Below are positions 11,467 through 22,632 of a DNA stretch of 64,000 nucleotides, one piece after another. This stretch comes from Medicago truncatula. Lineage: Eukaryota; Streptophyta; Magnoliopsida; Fabales; Fabaceae. Under the pieces are notes generated by a model that saw nothing but the letters and a program-made list of their open reading frames with translations, did no database searches and was not told the origin of the DNA. Location of the stretch: contig NC_053042.1 of NCBI RefSeq assembly GCF_003473485.1, positions 46,835,762 through 46,899,761 on the forward strand, given 5' to 3'. The stretch's first letter is position 1. Each line of letters opens with the position of its first letter. The position numbers and the translations under genes were made by a program.

Positions 11467-11854
11467 AGCTTAAATATGAAAATTGTCCCTGCAAATATCT
11501 GATATTTTAGTTTTAGTCCCTGTAAAAATATTTTTTTGGTTTTAGTCCCTGCAAATATAAAAAAATTGGTTTTGGTCCTTGGTATTTTGTTTTAGTCCTT
11601 GTAAAATTGATTCATATTGGATTTGGTCTTTGTAATATGTAGAATATTTGATTTTAGTCCCTCAAAATGAGGACTAAAATGAATATTATAGGGACCAATT
11701 TCAATATGAAATGATTTTACAAGGATCAAAACAAAATACCAAGGACCAAAACCAAATATTCTATATTTGCAGGAACTAAAACCAAAAAAATATTTTTATA
11801 GGAACTAAATCCAAAATGCCAGATATTTACATGGACCATATTCATATTTAAGCC
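11467..11854. mobile_element. Mutator-like foldback MITE, 388 bp, 9-bp TSD
   Basis: The two halves are near-perfect inverted copies, ends AGCTTAAATATG / CATATTTAAGCC, flanked by perfect 9-bp duplications TTAATGATA at 11458-11466 and 11855-11863. A 9-bp duplication with long inverted arms indicates Mutator-like mobilisation. Transcripts could fold into a hairpin about 190 bp long. No ORF. Confidence 0.88.
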
Positions 11855-12158
11855 TTAATGATACAATAAATTTACTTTGGTTAAAAAAATAGTTTTTTTC
11901 CATTATAAAAATATTATTTATAACTTATTCCAAAGCGAGCCACTTATTTGGTGGTTTCCTTTTAATAATTGCTCTCACTAACTTTTAATAATTAAATGGT
12001 GTCAAGTAGAACCACCACCTCCATGTTAATTATCTCCCTTGCCTTGTCATCGATGGATTGGGGCTATTTTAAGCATAGTATAATGAAGATGAGATTTCAT
12101 AAAAAAATTGAAACAGTGAACCATTCAATAATGGTGAACCGAGAGCGATGGAAAATGT

Positions 12159-12357
12159 CGCTTTCGCCACTGGTGTTCCTTCCTATATCTACGCATTTCA
12201 CCGCTCCACCGGAAATTCCCTCTGCCCCTACCGTACTCTAGCTTAGTAGTTTTCACCACCTGTCCAGGGTTGAGCCCTGGGATTTGACGGTGAACTTAAA
12301 AAGCCACCTACAGACGCTTTACGCCCAATCATTCCGGATAACGCTTGCATCCTCTGT
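12159..12357 (-). rRNA. Plastid-type 16S rRNA gene fragment (nuclear plastid DNA insertion)
   Basis: The reverse complement carries unmistakable 16S signatures in order: AGAGGATGCAAGCGTTATCC, ATTGGGCGTAAAGCGTCTG, AAATCCCAGGGCTCAACCC, GAATTTCCGGTGGAGCGGTG and AAATGCGTAGAT. It covers only about 200 bp of the central 16S region and cannot give a functional rRNA. Against plastid 16S as I know it, many differences are C-to-T or G-to-A (for example CCGCC to TCACC, GGCGG to GGTGG), the pattern expected from deamination of methylated cytosines after transfer to the nucleus. Homology stops abruptly at both ends. A very old or non-plastid origin cannot be fully excluded. Confidence 0.9.
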
Positions 12358-12765
12358 CTTATCGCACTTTGGAAAGATCTTAAGCAAAAAGATTTGCTGC
12401 CGTCCTACTTTTTTTGTATTATGTGTTGAGAGTCCTTCTTTGTTTAATTCTCTTATTAGTGAGTGCACACGTAGTCAATCCCACGTGGTACATATTAAAA
12501 AAATATATTTTTTTGACTCATAATTAGGGTTCTTCTCTTATCCTTTCTTCCTATTCTTCTTCTTCGATTCCTTTCATCCTTCAAATTCCTTTCCTCCTCT
12601 TCCTGGAAATTCCTTTCTTTCTTCCGTTTTGTTCAGTTTGTCGATACCCTTTATTCATTCGTTTTTCATTTGTTTTGATTCAAACTATCATAACCTACCT
12701 TTTTCAATCCAACCAATGGGTATGTCGTTGATGGAATCACCCTTGACAATGCATTGTAAAAGAAA
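12358..12765. other. Unassigned stretch with promoter/leader-like pyrimidine tract
   Basis: After the rDNA fragment comes A+T-rich sequence, then a CT-rich tract (about 12530-12660) that looks like a 5' untranslated leader, then an ATG at 12717 opening a short frame (MGMSLMESPLTMHCKRKG) that runs into a foldback element. I do not recognise the peptide. It could be the first exon of a broken gene. Weak evidence. Confidence 0.25.
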
Positions 12766-13045
12766 AGGTGTTAATACTGTTTTACCTCTGTAATATAGGT
12801 TATTTTCGGGTTTACCTCCTGCAAAAAAAATTGTTTTCGTCTTGTACATTTTTTTTCAAAATACCCTTCAATAGGCCATTCAAAAACCAAAATTTCTGAA
12901 ATAAAATAATATTTTTAAAATGGCCTATTAGAGGTGTATTCTGAAGAAAAAAATTACAAGAACGAAAACCATTTTTTTTTTTATAGGGATAAATCCGAAA
13001 ATAACCTATATTACAACGGGTAAAGCACTATTAATCCATGAAAAA
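12766..13045. mobile_element. Foldback MITE, about 280 bp
   Basis: Inverted arms of about 115 bp: TTAATACTGTTTTACC and AATATAGGTTATTTTCGG on the left, CCGAAAATAACCTATATT and GGTAAAGCACTATTAAT on the right. The centre holds AATAGGCCATT / AATGGCCTATT. No convincing target duplication was found. Confidence 0.75.
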
Positions 13046-13559
13046 AAATATAGTGTGAAGGTAAACCCATAAAAAAACCATAAAGATAAACACAATATTC
13101 AAACCTTACTAATTAACTTCTCTTTGTACAAATCTAAAGGTAGAAATTCTATCGATGATTTCAATTAAAACCCAAAAACTCTCTCTGACCCCCTTTTGTG
13201 TGTTATTCCATCTTGTTTTTTTTGCTGGAGGTCGAACCCCGAACTTTATATATATTGTAATGGTTCGATTTTTATTTATTTAAATGCTAATTTGTGGTTG
13301 TGGTTGTTGTTTTTGTGACTACTAAATTGTTTGTTCATGGTGGTTGTTGTTGTTGATTCATGAATTTAATCAATTTTAATTTGGTTTGTTTGTTGTTGTT
13401 TATATGGATTTAATGAATTCATGGATTTGAATGTTGATCAATTTTTATGTATTTAAATGTTGATTGAAGAATTGGATTTTGGTTGAATTGAATTTTGAGA
13501 TTTCTGTGTTTGAAAGGTCATGAAGAAGGGAAGCAGAAGAAGAAAAGGAAAAAATTATG

Positions 13560-14150
13560 AATATGTTCTTCACCCAGCACTTTTCACTCGCGCTCCACAG
13601 CTATCTTAAAAATGTCTTTGTGTTAGTTAACTAATGCAAATATAAAATTATGCGTTATTTAATTAACGCAGCGTGACTTAAGTCACGCAAGTGTAAAGTT
13701 TTTACATATGTATGTGCACAAACCTATTGGGCAATAATATGAGGTGTCGTGTTATAACAATGGGTGCACATCATACCACATGATAAAAAATGCATAACAA
13801 TGGGTGCACACCATGCCACATGCATACCACATGTTATAACAGTGTTACCTGACAGGAATAAACATGTTCATAGTGTCGCCTGAAAGCATAAATTATGTTT
13901 AAGGCAAGATGGATGCAATGCATGCATGATGGATGCAACGCCGTCACTAAAAAGAAAATGGAGAATTGAGGGGGAAAAACAAAAGAATTAGCGTGACTTA
14001 ACTCAGATCGGAGTTAACTCACACGGGATACGTCAGTTAATGTGTAAAAATTAAGTTTCGTTTTTTTATATTTGCGCTAATTAACTAGCGCATGGATATT
14101 TTGGGAATGGTTGCAGGGCGCGAGCGAAAAGTGCAGGATGGAGAGCAAAA
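13560..14150. mobile_element. Non-autonomous TIR element with GC-rich inverted ends
   Basis: Left GCACTTTTCACTCGCGC and right GCGCGAGCGAAAAGTGC mark arms of about 80 bp that continue into GTTAACTAATGCAAATATA and its complement. The interior has repeated GGGTGCACAYCATRCCACAT motifs (13760-13840) but no coding region. The same host sequence without the element is at about 10735, between GAAGAAAAGGAAAAAA and TATATGTTTGTGG. Exact TSD unclear. Confidence 0.75.
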
Positions 14151-14154
14151 TTCA

Positions 14155-15540
14155 AAAAGTATATGTTTGTGGTTTACTATTAGAACCAATGGACTTGTAT
14201 GTTCCAAGGACTTATTTTCTCTCAAAACTATCAAACAAAGGGTCAAGATTAAAAACCTTTTTTTTTTTTTTTCTAAAAATTATTGAACGGTCAAGATTCA
14301 AAAAATTAATAAGGTGTATAGCGTATCACATAAAATATTAATCTATCTTATGCATTTGAGGTTTTTTTTTTTTAGGGGTATTTGAGGTTAAAGACTAACG
14401 GATTGGATTAATTTGATTGACGAAAACATTTTTTAAGGATCAAATCAGACGTTTTATGAGTTATGGATCAAAATGAATTCAATAAATTAGTTAGTGGATC
14501 ATATTATCAATTTAGTTAGTACAATAGATCGATTATGCTCCATTCCTAAAAAAAAAAAAAAAAACAATCGGTTTTGCTCCTGAACCGGTATCTTTTCCTT
14601 TTTGGTGGATTGAGGCCACTTAGCACCTGTTTTTTTTTTTTTTATTGAAAAAAGAATATATTTATAATATTGCAGGCTCAATAATTTGACATGGGACCAC
14701 TTAACAAATGCAACATGGAAATATCCAATAGGATAAGTTTTTTTTTTCATTAAAAAAGTTGTTTATTTTTTAGAGGAAATGACAAGTTGCTTGTGCCATA
14801 CTCATGATTAACTATTAAAAGTTTCTTTAATAAAAATAACTATTAAAAGATGCATTAAGAAAAACTCCCTTAACAAAAATTATTAAAAGGTAGCGAAATT
14901 GAAGGAGCAAGTGGAGTACTTTTTTATTATATTTAATTTAAGTTGTTATATTTTTTTTATTGGAAAATGTTAATCGGTGCTCTAAACACCGGTTAATGAT
15001 ATTAAAAACAGAAATTATATAGTAGTTATTGCATTGAAAAAAATGTATAATCAATTCATAAAAAGTCAAAAAAATCTTTTTTAGTAATAACTTCCTTTTT
15101 TAGTATCCTTAACTAGTGTTAAAGGGCGTCGGTTAGTACGACTCCTTTTTTATTTATCGTTACATCACGTTTTCTTTAAGATGTTTGAACTTTAAACATT
15201 TCTTTTCATCTAAAAAAAAATCGATATCCGATCCAAAAATCGATTAATTCGAAAGAACCAATTTTACCGTCTATTTGCGGGTGTTCCATTTGGACTTGAC
15301 CATCAAATTAGACCTTAAGGGAAGCACAACTTCAAGATCTCAAACCAACCAAAATTCTTGCTTTCACGAGTCAAATTTTACCAAAATGTTTATAAATCAT
15401 ATATTCTTTTTTCTAATGCATGAAGGAAACTGAGAAAACTTATTACGTGAAATATTATTGATCAATGTGTTTCAAACGAGTGTACAATTCAATTCAAAAA
15501 TTTCAAAGTATCTTAAAGAAAATCCGCAGTTATAATATCT
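14155..15540. repeat. Repeat unit A of a direct tandem duplication (no gene)
   Basis: 14345-15540 is repeated in order as 15541-23065 once the later insertions in the second unit are removed. Shared anchors include GGTTAAAGACTAACG, GATTGAGGC, TAGAGGAAATGACAAGTTGC, AAAATTATTAAAAGGTAGCGA, TCCGATCCAAAAATCGA, and the end block AACCAACCAAAATTC through AATTCAATTCAAAAA. No protein-coding gene was found in it. Confidence 0.85.
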
Positions 15541-15792
15541 ATCCATCTTATATATTTGGGGTTAAAGACTAACGAATTGGACTAATTTGATTGACAAAAA
15601 CATTTTTTAGGGACTAAATCATACGATTTACGAGTTACAGGACCAAAATGAAATTAAAAAATTAGTTGGGAACCAAATAATCAATTTAGTTAGGCGAGTA
15701 CAATGGATTGGTTATGCTCCTGAATCGATATCTTTTCCTTTTCCGTGGATTGAGGCAAGCATAGCGCTTGTTTTTTTATTTAAAAAATGAGC

Positions 15793-15968
15793 AATAATAT
15801 TTGTACATCTATTTAATGACAACTTTGGTGATAACTTTGATGTTCTCTCTTTTGATTGGTCAAAAACAATGGAGAGAGAAAAAGGAAGAGAGAGAATAAC
15901 AACATCATGTGAGTATGAGAGAGAAAATTGTCAAAAAGTTGTAGCAAAATGGATGTACAAATATCATT
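15793..15968. mobile_element. MITE, 176 bp
   Basis: Inverted ends AATAATATTTGTACATC and GATGTACAAATATCATT (one mismatch over 17 bp), continuing less perfectly inward to AGAGAGA-rich sequence. It is absent from the equivalent positions in units A and C. No TSD is obvious. Confidence 0.82.
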
Positions 15969-16115
15969 TCTCTTAAAAAATATATATTAATAATATTGAT
16001 GGCTGAATGATTCGACATGCCACCAAGTTTTTTTTTTTTCATTAAAAAAAGTTGTTTATATTTTAGAGGAATGATAAGTTGCTTATGCGATACTCATAAT
16101 TAACTATTAAAAGAT

Positions 16116-16259
16116 TTTTATCATAATTCCTTTGAATTTAGCTCACTTGATAAAAAATAATGCATAATATATACAGAGTCTGAGTTCAAACCTCATATAC
16201 CTCACTTATTCATATTTAAGATGAAATTCTTTAGCCGCTAAACTATCTGACAAAAAAAA
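16116..16259 (+). mobile_element. tRNA-like SINE, 144 bp, with 17-bp TSD
   Basis: Contains TTTAGCTCACTTGATAA (box A-like), GAGTTCAAACCTC (box B-like), a body ending TAGCCGCTAAACTATCTGAC and an A9 tail. Perfect 17-bp duplications ATTAACTATTAAAAGAT lie at 16099-16115 and 16260-16276. It is related in layout to the SINE at 57.55 kb. Confidence 0.82.
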
Positions 16260-16407
16260 ATTAACTATTAAAAGATGGATTAAAAAATACCCCCTTAACA
16301 AAAATTATTAAAAGGTAGCGAAATTGAAGCAGCAAGTGGAGTACTTTTTTTATTATATTTTAGATCTTATATTTTTTATTTATCATTCCATCGCGTTTTC
16401 TTGAAGA

Positions 16408-17902
16408 TGTTGAAAGGTCATCGATTTACCTCAGCCGTGTATGAAAGGTGACTCAATTTCAATCAAAATCTTCGAGAATGAAGACACCAAGGGAGTTGAA
16501 GAATGCAAAAGTATCCTCTATGGGAGGTTGATTTTGAAGAAAGGAGAGAAAGCTCCAACAGCAAAGCAACTTCATGAAACCTTGGTTCCTCTCTGGAAAA
16601 TCAATAATTGGAAGATTTCTCCCATGGGCAAAGGTTTCTTCGAATTCGAATTCTCAACTATTGAGGAAATGCGCTCCATTTGGTCGACGGGCTCCTAGAA
16701 TCTCAAATTTGGAATTCTTCGCTTGTCGCAATGGGTTCCTGACTTCTGCCCCGGCGCTCAGAAACAAACTAATGCCCAGGTTTGGATTCGTTTCTCTAAT
16801 CTCCCTCGTGAATATTGGAGAGAGAAAACTTTAATTGAAATTGCTTGTGTTGTTGGTATGCGTATAACTTTAGATGAACCTACAAGACATAGAGTATTTG
16901 GTCACATGCAAGGCAGCTTGTTGATGTTGATTTATCAAAACCTCTTCATAACTATATTTTAGTCGAGAGGGAAGGGTTTTCATTTCATGTTGGTGTTGTC
17001 TATGAAAAACATCCTGAATTTTGTAATAACTGTCACACTTTAGATCATCACATATCTCAATGTAACAAGTTGAAGCATGGAAAAATGGTTGCAAGTAATA
17101 AGCAGGATAAACCTAAAGCACAAGAGGTTGTGATAACAAAAAAATTCACTAATTAGGGTGAGAAAAATCCTAAAATTGTTGCTTCCCCTTTGCCTTCTTT
17201 AGTAGCAAATGCAAAAATTTTAGATACAAACATCGATAGTCTTGCCACTAAAAATCATGATGTTGATCTCATTCCCATTGTGGAGTTAGATGGCAACACT
17301 ATTCTACCAGATTCCCCATCAGATCAAAGCAAGATTGATAACATTCGTGAAGAAGCATCTGATGCAAATCTCTGCCGTGTAGAGTTAAACAAGGATGTGG
17401 TACCGATAGATAATGCTCAAGAAGATCTAGGTAGGGCCAGAGTGGCGACGACTCTAACTTGTCACATTTTAGTGAAAATTTTATTCATGACATGCAAGTT
17501 TTAGGGCTGGTTCCTACTGTGGCTTAACAAACTATGGATTTTCTGAGTGATTCATGGGCTAACATGGGTCAGAAGGAAGATTTTGTTAATTCAGACTCAA
17601 ATCAACAATTTCAGTTGGTGGTTCCAAAGAAAAAGAAAAAGAAATTAAAGCAGCACTTTGAAACTAGCAAAGGGTTTAAGGTTGGGGCTTCCAGTCGTTC
17701 GCCTCGCTAGCATTATGGTTTAATGTTGCTCCACTAGCTCCTTGTTGGTTTATCTGTTTTGCTTTTTTTTTTTTCTTTTCTTTTATCCTTGAGGGTTTTG
17801 GTTTATGTCCCCCCTCTCTTTTGTACTTTTTTTCTATCTATATATTTCAAGGTGCTGCAGTTCGAGATCCCTCTGCACCCTTTCTTTTGCTTAAAAAAAA
17901 AA
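16408..17902 (+). pseudogene. L1-type LINE ORF1-only fragment (DUF4283 plus CCHC knuckle)
   Basis: From 16441 the translation begins MKGDSISIKIFENEDTKG, with the DUF4283 nucleic-acid-binding style region typical of plant L1 ORF1 proteins. It ends at a TAG (16696-16698) and continues in another frame (QWVPDFCPGAQKQTNAQVW, then NLPREYW). A perfect CX2CX4HX4C knuckle (CNNCHTLDHHISQC) lies at 17022-17063. No endonuclease or reverse transcriptase follows. Instead a 3' UTR-like stretch (GGTTTATGTCCCCCCTC) and an A9-10 tail end at about 17902. ORF2 therefore seems to have been deleted internally. Not translatable as one protein. Confidence 0.78.
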
Positions 17903-17994
17903 TTAATTAATTTTTTTTTTAAAATTTAGTATCCGATTTAAAAACCGACTAATCTAGAATAATAAATTGCACCTTCTATTTGCATGTGTTTTAT

Positions 17995-18162
17995 TGTTGG
18001 AATTAGCAGTAAATTTGGAATCAAGTCAGCACTGGTTTATCAGCTAGAAATTAGTGTTGACTATTAGTATTAATTGTTGTAAATAATATTTGTTATCTTG
18101 TAAATTATTAGGGGAGATATGATTATAATTCTATCATTTATAATATGATTGCCTTCTCAATA
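17995..18162 (+). repeat. 5' LTR of the copia element (internally deleted)
   Basis: Begins TGTTGGAATTAGCAG and ends GCCTTCTCAATA. Compared with the 3' LTR it lacks about 55-60 bp after CATTTATA, the segment holding the TATATATAG promoter box and the AATGAATAAA signal. It retains about 27-30 bp (after CACTGG) that the 3' LTR lacks. Confidence 0.9.
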
Positions 18163-19037
18163 TGGCATCAGAGCGGGTTGACAAAAACATAAGTGAGAAG
18201 AATGAGAAGGTGGATGATCAATCTAAGAAGGAGGGTGTTGATCAACAAGGGAAAATCTCACCATATTATCTCTCTAACTATGATAATTCAGGAAATATTA
18301 TCACACAGGTTCAACTTAGAGGTGATAATTATGATGAATGGGCTCGAGCCTTGAAAACAACTCTGCGTGCCAAGAAGAAATTTAGTTTCATCGATGGCTC
18401 TTTTATGCAACCATCTGATGATTCTGAAGATCATGAAGATTGGTGGATCGTCAATTCCATGCTTGTTTCATGGATCTTGAATATGATCAAACCCAGCTTG
18501 TGCTCAACTATATCGTACATGGAGGTAGCAAAACACCTCTGGGACGACATAAAAGAGCGATTCTTGGTGGGGAATGGACCACACATTCAGGAACTCAAAT
18601 CAGAATTGGCTGATTGCAAGCAGAGGGGCATGACAGTTGTAAGTTATTACGGAAAACTCAAGATGATTTGGGAAGAATTGAGAAACTATGAACAATATCC
18701 AACATGTAAATGTAGCGGATGCACATGCAACATCAGTGCAGAGCTGGATAAGAAGAGAGAAGAAGAGAAGCTCCATCAATTTTTGATGGGTCTTGAAGAC
18801 TCGACATATGGCACAATCCGAACAAACATCTTAAGCACTGAACCATTGCCGACCCTAAACAGAGCGTATGCTATGGTGATTCAAGAAGAACGTGTTCAAA
18901 CCATAACTAGGACAAAAGAAGAGAAGAATGAACATGTCGCTTTTGCTGTTCGAGTTGGAAAAGGTCGAAGCGAAAGCAAGGAAAAAATGTTTTGTACTCC
19001 AAGGCAGGTCATGATGCTGATTCGTGCTTCCAATTGA
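18162..19037 (+). pseudogene. copia gag remnant
   Basis: A 291-codon frame. About residues 40-130 match copia gag (QLRGDNYDEWARALKTTLR, MIKPSLCSTISY, AKHLWDDIKERF), followed by ADCKQRGMTVVSYYGKLK and a cysteine cluster YPTCKCSGCTC. The frame breaks exactly in the CCHC zinc knuckle: KAGHDADSC continues in another frame from about 18990, and the expected second cysteine is gone. The start at the PBS-overlapping ATG is probably not the natural one. Gag function is lost. Confidence 0.88.
18163..18174 (+). promoter_or_regulatory. Primer-binding site
   Basis: TGGCATCAGAGC directly abuts the 5' LTR. It differs by one base from TGGTATCAGAGC, the complement of the initiator-Met tRNA 3' end used by most plant copia elements. 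An ATG at 18162-18164, opening the gag frame, overlaps it. Confidence 0.88.
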
Positions 19038-19319
19038 TCAGGTACCCAGAGTGGTGGGGGGGATCGAGGACGAACCAGCGGGCGTGGAGCAGGTCGTGGG
19101 TGAGGCTGACAGCAACAAGGATTATTTATAGGAGGAAGAGGGTGCGGAGGACATATCAAAGCCAACGAAGTGCAGATCGGAAAAAAAATCCAAGGGAGAA
19201 CAACCAGTTGATGCTGACAAGGGAGATATCAATGGGCTCAGCAACGAACAATGAAACATGTTGCTCAATCTTTTGAGCTCTCAAAAAGATGGAAATCAAG
19301 GAAGGCTGAGCGGTAAGCA

Positions 19320-22300
19320 TAAGATTGTAGAGTGGATAATTGACACAGGGGCTTCTCATCATATGACATGAATTTTTGAATCAATGAGTGACGTGAAAAA
19401 GATCATGCCATGCTATGTTGGCTTACCAAATGGAATAAATGCATTGACAGAAAAGGAAGGAACAATAGTGCTTGATGGTCACTTGAGATTAATTAATGTT
19501 TTATATGTGCCAGACTTGAATTACAATTTGATTTCTGTATCACAATTAATAGAGGAATCAAACTGCATTGTCCAATTCACTAACAGATTTTGTGTTATAC
19601 AGGACCATACCTCGAGGATGCTGATTGGAGCAGGTGAGCAACGTGAGGGGCTATATTACTTTTGTGGCATACCATTATCGAAAGTGTTGAAGGTTGTTGA
19701 GAAAGGGAGCACAGTTCTTTGGCATCAAAGGTTGGGACATCCTTCTCATAAAGTTGTTACAATGTTACCTTTTGCTAGTACTAAGGGAAAAGACATAGAA
19801 TTTATTAAGGCTATGATGTATGCTTCCGAGCAAAACAATGTCGCGAAGAGTTTATTTTAAGTAATAATAAAGCATCTGATATTTTCGATTTAATTCATTG
19901 TGATTTATGGGGACCGTATAGAACTACGGCTCTATGTGGTGCACATTATTTTTTGACAATTGTGGATGATTTTTCTAGAGGAGTTTGGATTTATTTGCTA
20001 AATGATAAAACAGAAGTGGCACAAACTCTGCGTAATTTTCTTGCTATGGTTCAAAGACAATTCGGAAAACTTGTGAAGATAATTCGTAGTGATAATGGGA
20101 ATGAGTTCACTTGTCTAGGTGCTCACTTGGCTGAAAATGGAATAATACATCAGATCTCGTGTGTCGAAACCTCTCAACAAAATGGGAGAGTAGAACGGAA
20201 GCATCGTCACATACTTAATGTTGGCCGTGCATTGCATTTTCAAGCTAATTTACCCATTGAGTTTTGGGTAGAATGTGTATTAACAGCAGGGTACTTGATT
20301 AATCGAACTCCGAGCACTTTGTTAGGAGGGAAAACGCCTTATGAAGCTTTGTATGGGCAACCTTCCTCATATGCAAATGTTTGAGTTTTTGGTTGTTTGT
20401 CCTATGCTCATAATCATGGACATGGAGGGGAAAAATTTGCAAGTAGAAGTAGACGAAGTGTCTTTATTGGTTATCCCTATGGAAAGAAAGGTTGGCGTTT
20501 GTATGATTTGGAGTCTAGAAAGATTTTTGTCTCAAGGGATGTTACATTTTTAGAACATGAGTTTCCGTATATGCATAAAAAAGTCAATGAACGAGGTAAG
20601 GAGGAAAATGTACTCTTCAATGATACTGGTGTGGAAGATGAGATAATGGAATCATGTGTTAATGAATCTTTTGTTTTGACTAGAAAAACAAGTGATGAGA
20701 TTGAACATGGTGAGTTCCTTGATGACATTGGAGCAGATTCAGGAAATGGTGATGGTGTAGATAATGAATTACAAGAGAATTTAGAAGAATAAAGGAACAT
20801 CGGTGTCATTGAAGATGGTCAAGAACAATTGATGGTTCAATTAGGGCGTGGTCATAGGCAACGACAACCGTCCACAAGATTGAGAGATCATGTTATTCAT
20901 ATTGTACAACTATTGAGCCTTGCAGAAAGCCCCTTTAATAGCTCACCTATCCAAACATGTTCCTTAGGTAGTCCTTATCCTATAAAACGTTATGTGAATT
21001 GTGATAAATTTTCTTTGCAACATTGTGCATTTTTGGCAGCTGTTACTGCAGGAAGTGAGCCAAAGTCTTTTGTTGAGGCTATGAAAGATAGCATGTGGAG
21101 GGATGCAATGAAGAAAGAGATGCAGACATTAGAAGATAATGAAACATGGACTCTAGAACCACTACCACCAGGAAAATGAGTCATCAGTTGTAGGTGGGTG
21201 TACAAGATCAAATACAATGCAAATGGGACAATTGAGCGCTACAAGGCACGTTTGGTTATCCTTGGGAACAAGCAACTTGAGGGGATTGACTATAATGAAA
21301 CGTTTGCTCCAGTCGTGAAAATGGTCACGGTGCGTACCTTTCTTGCTGTGGCAGCAGCTCGAAATTGGGAAAATTCATCAGATGGATGTTCATAATGCAT
21401 TCTCACACGGTGACTTAGCGGAAGAAGTTTACATGTGTCTGCCTCCTGGCTTTGGCACAGGAAAGTCAGGGATGGTTTGTCGCTTGAAGAAATCGTTGTA
21501 TGGTCTAAAACAGGCGCCAAGGTGTTGGTTTGCAAAGTTGATGGCAGCATTGAAAACATACGCATTCAAACAATCTTACTCGGATTACTCCCTTTTCACC
21601 TTTCTCCAAGGTAATGTGCAGATCTATGTACTTGTCTATGTCGATGACCTCATTGTTTCCGGTAATGATCACAGAACCATTCAACTTTTCAAGAGATATT
21701 TGAGTGATTGTTTTCATATGAAAGACTTAGGGGCGTTGAAGTATTTTTTGGGCATAGAAGTGGCTCGAAGTCCTGAAGGGATTTTCTTGTGTCAACGTAA
21801 GTATGCTTTGGACATTGTTTATGAGGCTGGTTTACTTGGAGCGAAGCCTGCCTCATTCCCGATGGAGCAAAATCATAATCTAGCTCTAGCTGAAGGACCT
21901 TTTCTTCCTGATCCTGAGTGTTATAGGCATCTGGTGGGAAGACTTATCTATCTCACAGCAACACGTCCAGAGTTATCCTACTGTGTGCATATTCTCGCAC
22001 AATTTATGCAGCAACCACGAGAGCCTCATTGGGAGGCCGCATTGCGTGTGGTTCACTACTTAAAAGGTAATCCAGGGAAAGGAATACTGTTGAGGTCAGA
22101 TAGTGATTTACAGATGTATGCTTGGTGTGATTCAGATTGGGGGAGTTGTCCTTTGACTCGCAAGTCTCTTTCTGGATGGTTCATTCAACTTGGAAATTCA
22201 CCTATATCATGGAAAACTAAGAAACAACATACGGTTTCTCGTTCCTCGGCCGAGGCAGAGTATCGATCGATGGCTGTCACCACATGTGAGTTGAAGTGGT

Positions 22301-22632
22301 TGAAAGAATTGTTGGTAGCACTCGGCATACAATACCCAAATCCGATAAGACTTTGTTGTGACAGTCAAGCAGCCTTACATATTGCTGTAAAACCCGTGTT
22401 TCACCGGCGGACTAAACATATTGAAATATACTGTCATTTTGTTCGGGATGAGATTCAAAAAGAATGTATTCGCCCAACATATGTCACAACAAAAACTCAG
22501 GTGGCCGACATCTTCACAAAGGCACTGGACAGGCGACAATTTGAATGCTTACTCAGCAAGTTGGGCATTAGCAACCTACATGCTCCAACGAGGGGGGATG
22601 TTGGAATTAGCAGTAAATTTGGAATCAAGTAG
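19320..22632 (+). pseudogene. copia pol remnant (PR-INT-RT-RNase H)
   Basis: Protease DTGAS at 19342-19356, followed at once by TGA (19369-19371). The pre-integrase part includes LWHQRLGHPSHKV; the frame then shifts before CFRAKQC (stop 19858-19860). Integrase catalytic segments are HCDLWGP, IIRSDNGNEF and NGRVERKH. Further in-frame stops are at 20382-20384, 20790-20792 and 21177-21179, mostly consistent with CGA/AGA-type to TGA or single-base change. A 1-nt insertion in an A-run near 21370 shifts the frame before HQMDVHNAF. After that a 429-codon frame (21343-22632) holds reverse transcriptase with YVDD at 21637-21648 and RNase H (CDSDWG, AEAEYRSM, CDSQAA). At least four stops and two shifts: inactive. 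Confidence 0.93.

Noticed and set aside
16441..17504. Separate host genes for the 85-, 86-, 79- and 104-codon frames
   Set aside because: They are pieces of one frameshifted LINE ORF1 with DUF4283 and CCHC features.
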